Shown piece after piece: positions 57,601 through 64,000 of a DNA stretch of 64,000 bases. The number at the start of each line of letters is the position of its first letter. The stretch's first letter is position 1. A program made the position numbers and the translations under genes. Source of the stretch: Proales similis (Eukaryota > Rotifera > Eurotatoria > Ploima > Proalidae); NCBI GenBank assembly GCA_019059635.1, contig JAGVRJ010000006.1:496001-560000 (forward strand), in the 5' to 3' direction. The notes under the pieces are model-generated. The model was given only the letters and a program-made list of their open reading frames with translations, was not told the DNA's origin and did not search any database.

Positions 57601-60600
57601 CTTTTTCAGAAAAATTTTCATCGATATTAATTTTTCAGGCTGAGTTGTAGAATGCAATTTTAAGTTTGAAAATTATTTATCTTTAATTCTGAGGGCCAGG
57701 GGAAAGGCAAAAAGCCGTTTTCATGTTTAAAAGACAGGAATAATGAACATTTCGAATTACAAAGGCGTTTTTCACTGTAAAGAAGGCTTTATCAGAAAAA
57801 TTTTCATCGATATTAATTTTTCAGGATGAGTTGGGGAATGCGATTTTAAGTTTGAAAATTATTTATCTTTAATTCTGAGGGCCAATGGAAAGGCAAAAAG
57901 CCGTTTTCATGTATGAAAGACAAGAATAATGATAGTGTCGGCTTAAAAAGGCGTTTTTCACTGTAAAGAAGGCTTTTTCAGAAAAATTTTCATCGATATT
58001 AATTTTTCAGGCTGAGTTGTAGAATGCAATTTTAAGTTTGAAAATTATTTATCTTTAATTCTGAGGGCCAGGGGAAAGGCAAAAAGCCATTTTCATGTTT
58101 AAAAGACAGGAATAATGAACATTTCGAATTACAAAGGCGTTTTTCACTGTAAAGAAGGCTTTTTCAGAAAAATTTTCATCGATATTAATTTTTCAGGCTG
58201 AGTTGTAGAATGCAATTTTAAGTTTGAAAATTATTTATCTTTAATTCTGAGGGCCAGGGGAAAGGCTAAAAGCCGTTTTCATGTTTAAAAGACAGGAATA
58301 ATGAACATTTCGAATTACAAAGGCGTTTTTCACTGTAAAGAAGGCTTTATCATAAAAATTTTCATCGATATTAATTTTTCAGGCTGAGTTGTAGAATGCG
58401 ATTTTAAGTTTGAAAATTATTTATCTTTAATTCTGAGGGCCAGGGGAAAGGCAAAAAGCCGTTTTCATGTTTAAAAGACAGGAATAATGAACATTTCGAA
58501 TTACAAAGGCGTTTTTCACTGTAAAGAAGGCTTTATCAGAAAAATTTTCATCGATATTAATTTTTCAGGCTGAGTTGTAGAATGCGATTTTAAGTTTGAA
58601 AATTATTTATCTTTAATTCTGAGGGCCAGGGGAAAGGCAAAAAGCCGTTTTCATGTATGAAAGACAAGAATAATGATAGTGTCGGCTTAAAAAAGCGTTT
58701 TTCACTGTAAAGAAGGCTTTATCAGAAAAATTTTCATCGATATTAATTTTTCAGGCTGAGTTGTAGAATGCGATTTTAAGTTTGAAAATTATTTATCTTT
58801 AATTCTGAGGGCCAGGGGAAAGGCAAAAAGCCGTTTTCATGTTTAAAAGACAGGAATAATGAACATTTCGAATTACAAAGGCGTTTTTCACTGTAAAGAA
58901 GGCTTTATCAGAAAAATTTTCATCGATATTAATTTTTCAGGATGAGTTGGGGAATGCGATTTTAAGTTTGAAAATTATTTATCTTTAATTCTGAGGGCCA
59001 ATGGAAAGGCAAAAAGCCGTTTTCATGTATGAAAGACAAGAATAATGATAGGGTCGGCTTGAAAAGGCGTTTTTCACTGTAAAGAAGGCTTTATCAGAAA
59101 AATTTTCATAGATATTAATTTTTCAGGCTGAGTTGTAGAATGCGATTTTAAGTTTGAAAATTATTTATCTTTAATTCTGAGGGCCAGGGGAAAGGCAAAA
59201 AGCCATTTTCATGTTTAAAAGACAGGAATAATGAACATTTCGAATTACAAAGGCGTTTTTCACTGTAAAGAAGGCTTTATCATAAAAATTTTCATCGATA
59301 TTAATTTTTCAGGATGAGTTGGGGAATGCGATTTTAAGTTTGAAAATTATTTATCTTTAATTCTGAGGGCCAATGGAAAGGCAAAAAGCCGTTTTTATGT
59401 ATGAAAGACAAGAATAATGATAGGGTCGGCTTGAAAAGGCGTTTTTCACTGTAAAGAAGGCTTTATCAGAAAGATTTTCATAAGTATTAATTTTTCAGGC
59501 TGAGTTGTAGAATGCGATTTTAAGTTTGAAAATTATTTATCTTTAATTCTGAGGGCCAGGGGAAAGGCAAAAAGCCATTTTCATGTTTAAAAGACAGGAA
59601 TAATGAACATTTCGAATTACAAAGGCGTTTTTCACTGTAAAGAAGGCTTTTTCAGAAAAATTTTCATCGATATTAATTTTTCAGGCTGAGTTGTAGAATG
59701 CAATTTTAAGTTTGAAAATTATTTATCTTTAATTCTGAGGGCCAGGGGAAAGGCAAAAAGCCATTTTCATGTTTAAAAGACAGGAATAATGAACATTTCG
59801 AATTACAAAGGCGTTTTTCACTGTAAAGAAGGCTTTTTCAGAAAAATTTTCATCGATATTAATTTTTCAGGATGAGTTGGGGAATGCGATTTTAAGTTTG
59901 AAAATTATTTATCTTTAATTCTGAGGGCCAATGGAAAGGCAAAAAGCCGTTTTCATGTATGAAAGACAAGAATAATGATAGGGTCGGCTTGAAAAGGCGT
60001 TTTTCACTGTAAAGAAGGCTTTATCAGAAAGATTTTCATAAGTATTAATTTTTCAGGCTGAGTTGTAGAATGCGATTTTAAGTTTGAAAATTATTTATCT
60101 TTAATTCTGAGGGCCAGGGGAAAGGCAAAAAGCCATTTTCATGTTTAAAAGACAGGAATAATGAACATTTCGAATTACAAAGGCGTTTTTCACTGTAAAG
60201 AAGGCTTTTTCAGAAAAATTTTCATCGATATTAATTTTTCAGGCTGAGTTGTAGAATGCAATTTTAAGTTTGAAAATTATTTATCTTTAATTCTGAGGGC
60301 CAATGGAAAGGCAAAAAGCCATTTTCATGTTTGAAAGACAGGAATAATGAACATTTCGAATTACAAAGGCGTTTTTCACTGTAAAGAAGGCTTTTTCAGA
60401 AAAATTTTCATCGATATTAATTTTTCAGGCTGAGTTGTAGAATGCGATTTTAAGTTTGAAAATTATTTATCTTTAATTCTGAGGGCCAGGGGAAAGGCTA
60501 AAAGCCGTTTTCATGTTTAAAAGACAGGAATAATGAACATTTCGAATTACAAAGGCGTTTTTCACTGTAAAGAAGGCTTTTTCAGAAAAATTTTCATCGA

Positions 60601-63600
60601 TATTAATTTTTCAGGCTGAGTTGTAGAATGCAATTTTAAGTTTGAAAATTATTTATCTTTAATTCTGAGGGCCAGGGGAAAGGCTAAAAGCCGTTTTCAT
60701 GTTTAAAAGACAGGAATAATGAACATTTCGAATTACAAAGGCGTTTTTCACTGTAAAGAAGGCTTTATCATAAAAATTTTCATCGATATTAATTTTTCAG
60801 GATGAGTTGGGGAATGCGATTTTAAGTTTGAAAATTATTTATCTTTAATTCTGAGGGCCAATGGAAAGGCAAAAAGCCGTTTTCATGTATGAAAGACAAG
60901 AATAATGATAGTGTCGGCTTGAAAAGGCGTTTTTCACTGTAAAGAAGGCTTTATCAGAAAAATTTTCATAGATATTAATTTTTCAGGCTGAGTTGTAGAA
61001 TGCGATTTTAAGTTTGAAAATTATTTATCTTTAATTCTGAGGGGCAGGGGAAAGGCTAAAAGCCGTTTTCATGTTTAAAAGACAGGAATAATGAACATTT
61101 CGAATTACAAAGGCGTTTTTCACTGTAAAGAAGGCTTTTTCAGAAAAATTTTCATCGATATTAATTTTTCAGGCTGAGTTGTAGAATGCGATTTTAAGTT
61201 TGAAAATTATTTATCTTTAATTCTGAGGGCCAATGGAAAGGCAAAAAGCCGTTTTCATGTATGAAAGACAAGAATAATGATAGTGTCGGCTTGAAAAGGC
61301 GTTTTTCACTGTAAAGAAGGCTTTATCAGAAAAATTTTCATAGATATTAATTTTTCAGGCTGAGTTGTAGAATGCGATTTTAAGTTTGAAAATTATTTAT
61401 CTTTAATTCTGAGGGCCAGGGGAAAGGCAAAAAGCCGTTTTCATGTTTAAAAGACAGGAATAATGAACATTTCGAATTACAAAGGCGTTTTTCACTGTAA
61501 AGAAGGCTTTTTCAGAAAAATTTTCATCGATATTAATTTTTTAGGCTGAGTTGTAGAATGCAATTTTAAGTTTGAAAATTATTTATCTTTAATTCTGAGG
61601 GCCAGGGGAAAGGCTAAAAGCCGTTTTCATGTTTAAAAGACAGGAATAATGAACATTTCGAATTACAAAGGCGTTTTTCACTGTAAAGAAGGCTTTATCA
61701 GAAAAATTTTCATCGATATTTATTTTTCAGGCTGAGTTGTAGAATGCGATTTTAAGTTTGAAAATTATTTATCTTTAATTCTGAGGGCCAATGGAAAGGC
61801 AAAAAGCCGTTTTCATGTATGAAAGACAAGAATAATGATAGTGTCGGCTTGAAAAGGCGTTTTTCACTGTAAAGAAGGCTTTATCAGAAAAATTTTCATC
61901 GATATTAATTTTTCAGGCTGAGTTGTAGAATGCGATTTTAAGTTTGAAAATTATTTATCTTTAATTCTGAGGGCCAATGGAAAGGCAAAAAGCCGTTTTC
62001 ATGTATGAAAGACAAGAATAATGATAGTGTCGGCTTGAAAAGGCGTTTTTCACTGTAAAGAAGGCTTTATCAGAAAAATTTTCATAGATATTAATTTTTC
62101 AGGCTGAGTTGTAGAATGCGATTTTAAGTTTGAAAATTATTTATCTTTAATTCTGAGGGCCAGGGGAAAGGCAAAAAGCCATTTTCATGTTTAAAAGACA
62201 GGAATAATGAACATTTCGAATTACAAAGGCGTTTTTCACTGTAAAGAAGGCTTTTTCAGAAAAATTTTCATCGATATTAATTTTTCAGGCTGAGTTGTAG
62301 AATGCAATTTTAAGTTTGAAAATTATTTATCTTTAATTCTGAGGGCCAGGGGAAAGGCAAAAAGCCATTTTCATGTTTAAAAGACAGGAATAATGAACAT
62401 TTCGAATTACAAAGGCGTTTTTCACTGTAAAGAAGGCTTTTTCAGAAAAATTTTCATCGATATTAATTTTTCAGGCTGAGTTGTAGAATGCAATTTTAAG
62501 TTTGAAAATTATTTATCTTTAATTCTGAGGGCCAGGGGAAAGGCTAAAAGCCGTTTTCATGTTTAAAAGACAGGAATAATGAACATTTCGAATTACAAAG
62601 GCGTTTTTCACTGTAAAGAAGGCTTTATCATAAAAATTTTCATCGATATTAATTTTTCAGGCTGAGTTGTAGAATGCGATTTTAAGTTTGAAAATTATTT
62701 ACTTTTAATTCTGAGGGCCAGGGGAAAAGCTAAAAGCCGTTTTCATGTTTAAAAGACAGGAATAATGAACATTTCGAATTACAAAGGCGGTTTTCACTGT
62801 AAAGAAGGCTTTATCAGAAAAATTTTCATCGATATTAATTTTTTAGGCTGAGTTGTAGAGTGCGATTTTAAGTTTGAAAATTATTTATCTTTAATTCTGA
62901 GGCCCTTGAGAAAGGCAAAAAGCCGTTTTCATGTTTAAAAGACAGGAATAATGAACATTTCGAATTACAAAGGCGATTTTCACTGTAAAGAAGGCTTTAT
63001 CAGAAAAATTTTCATCGATATTAATTTTTCAGGCTGAGTTGGGGAATGCGATTTTAAGTTTGAAAATTATTTATCTTTAATTCTGAGGGCCAATGGAAAG
63101 GCAAAAAGCCGTTTTCATGTATGAAAGACAAGAATAATGATAGTGTCGGCTTAAAAAAGCGTTTTTCACTGTAAAGAAGGCTTTATCAGAAAAATTTTCA
63201 TCGATATTAATTTTTCAGGCTGAGTTGTAGAGTGCGATTTTAAGTTTGAAAATTATTTATCTTTAATTCTGAGGGCCAGGGGAAAGGCTAAAAGCCGTTT
63301 TCATGTTTAAAAGACAGGAATAATGAACATTTCGAATTACAAAGGCGTTTTTCACTGTAAAGAAGGCTTTATCAGAAAAATTTTCATCGATATTTATTTT
63401 TCAGGATGAGTTGGGGAATGCGATTTTAAGTTTGAAAATTATTTATCTTTAATTCTGAGGGCCAATGGAAAGGCAAAAAGCCGTTTTCATGTATGAAAGA
63501 CAAGAATAATGATAGGGTCGGCTTGAAAAGGCGTTTTTCACTGTAAAGAAGGCTTTATCAGAAAAATTTTCATAGATATTAATTTTTCAGGCTGAGTTGT

Positions 63601-64000
63601 AGAATGCGATTTTAAGTTTGAAAATTATTTATCTTTAATTCTGAGGGCCAGGGGAAAGGCAAAAAGCCATTTTCATGTTTAAAGGACAGGAATAATGAAC
63701 ATTTCGAATTACAAAGGCGTTTTTCACTGTAAAGAAGGCTTTATCAGAAAAATTTTCATCGATATTTATTTTTCAGGATGAGTTGGGGAATGCGATTTTA
63801 AGTTTGAAAATTATTTATCTTTAATTCTGAGGGCCAATGGAAAGGCAAAAAGCCGTTTTCATGTATGAAAGACAAGAATAATGATAGGGTCGGCTTGAAA
63901 AGGCGTTTTTCACTGTAAAGAAGGCTTTATCAGAAAGATTTTCATAAGTATTAATTTTTCAGGCTGAGTTGTAGAATGCGATTTTAAGTTTGAAAATTAT

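Larger units (their letters stand above)
35120..64000. repeat. Satellite array, 186-bp monomer, about 155 tandem copies
   Basis: Head-to-tail array reaching the window edge. The landmark GAGTTGGGG/GAGTTGTAG occurs at 35277, 35463, 35649, 35835, 36021, 36207, 36393 and so on to 63966, a steady 186-bp step. (63966-35277) equals 154 steps plus one 51-bp extra segment minus about 6 bp of small indels, so length is tightly kept. A hand count of one monomer gives about 34% G+C. Each unit contains blocks such as GAGTTGGGGAATGCGATTTT, TTGAAAATTATTTATCTT, GGCTAAAAGCCGTTTT and AAGGCGTTTTTCACTGTAAA. No open frame of 60 codons is listed inside. It is typical of centromeric, pericentromeric or subtelomeric satellites; which of these is unknown. 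Confidence 0.98.

Noticed and set aside
35120-64000. CRISPR-like array or clustered small-RNA genes
   Set aside because: The repeats are directly abutting 186-bp units without unique spacers, in a eukaryotic genome; this is a satellite.
35120-64000. Coding minisatellite
   Set aside because: 186 is a multiple of three, so a repeat protein was considered, but stop codons occur in every frame of the monomer on inspection and no long open frame is listed.

Overview
The window is nuclear DNA of a small-genome bilaterian animal. It has spliced genes with very short introns (mostly 57-110 bp), metazoan-only families (Evx homeobox, myosin VIIa, an amidated neuropeptide precursor) and chitin-binding peritrophin-A domains. 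A chitin-bearing invertebrate such as a tardigrade, mite or similar group fits; I cannot place it to phylum from sequence alone. All exon models below were built by hand from splice signals, reading phase and family alignment remembered from known proteins.

Layout. 1-6233 (+): the 3' part of a myosin VIIa gene, cut by the left edge. 8023-8783 (+): a secreted chitin-binding protein. 9199-13819 (+): three tandem four-EF-hand, calmodulin-like genes. 14352-15368 (-): an Evx/even-skipped homeobox gene, followed by 2.6 kb of gene-free upstream DNA. 17990-18904 (-): an Sgf11/ATXN7L3-type subunit of the SAGA deubiquitinase module. 19176-20860 (-): DSCC1, a subunit of the alternative clamp loader. 21565-23331 (+): the diflavin reductase NDOR1/Tah18, divergent from DSCC1. 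23581-23981 (-): a small single-pass membrane protein I do not recognise. 27126-27507 (+): an RFamide neuropeptide precursor. 29077-29997 (+): an intronless secreted metallo-beta-lactamase-fold protein. 30749-34862 (-): a 17-exon kinesin-3 of the KIF28/KLP-6 type with an FHA domain.

From about 35,120 to the right edge (28.9 kb, 45% of the window) the DNA is one head-to-tail satellite with a 186-bp monomer, about 155 copies. It has a decayed left edge, subfamilies that change along its length, and higher-order repeats of 744 and 558 bp. The array runs off the window, so its true size is unknown.

The genes are functionally mixed and do not form an operon-like system. The most unusual observations are the satellite with its nested higher-order structure, four GC-AG introns among about 51 modelled introns, three stop-free introns whose length is a multiple of three (invisible to simple ORF calling), the tandem EF-hand expansion, and the intronless metallo-hydrolase.
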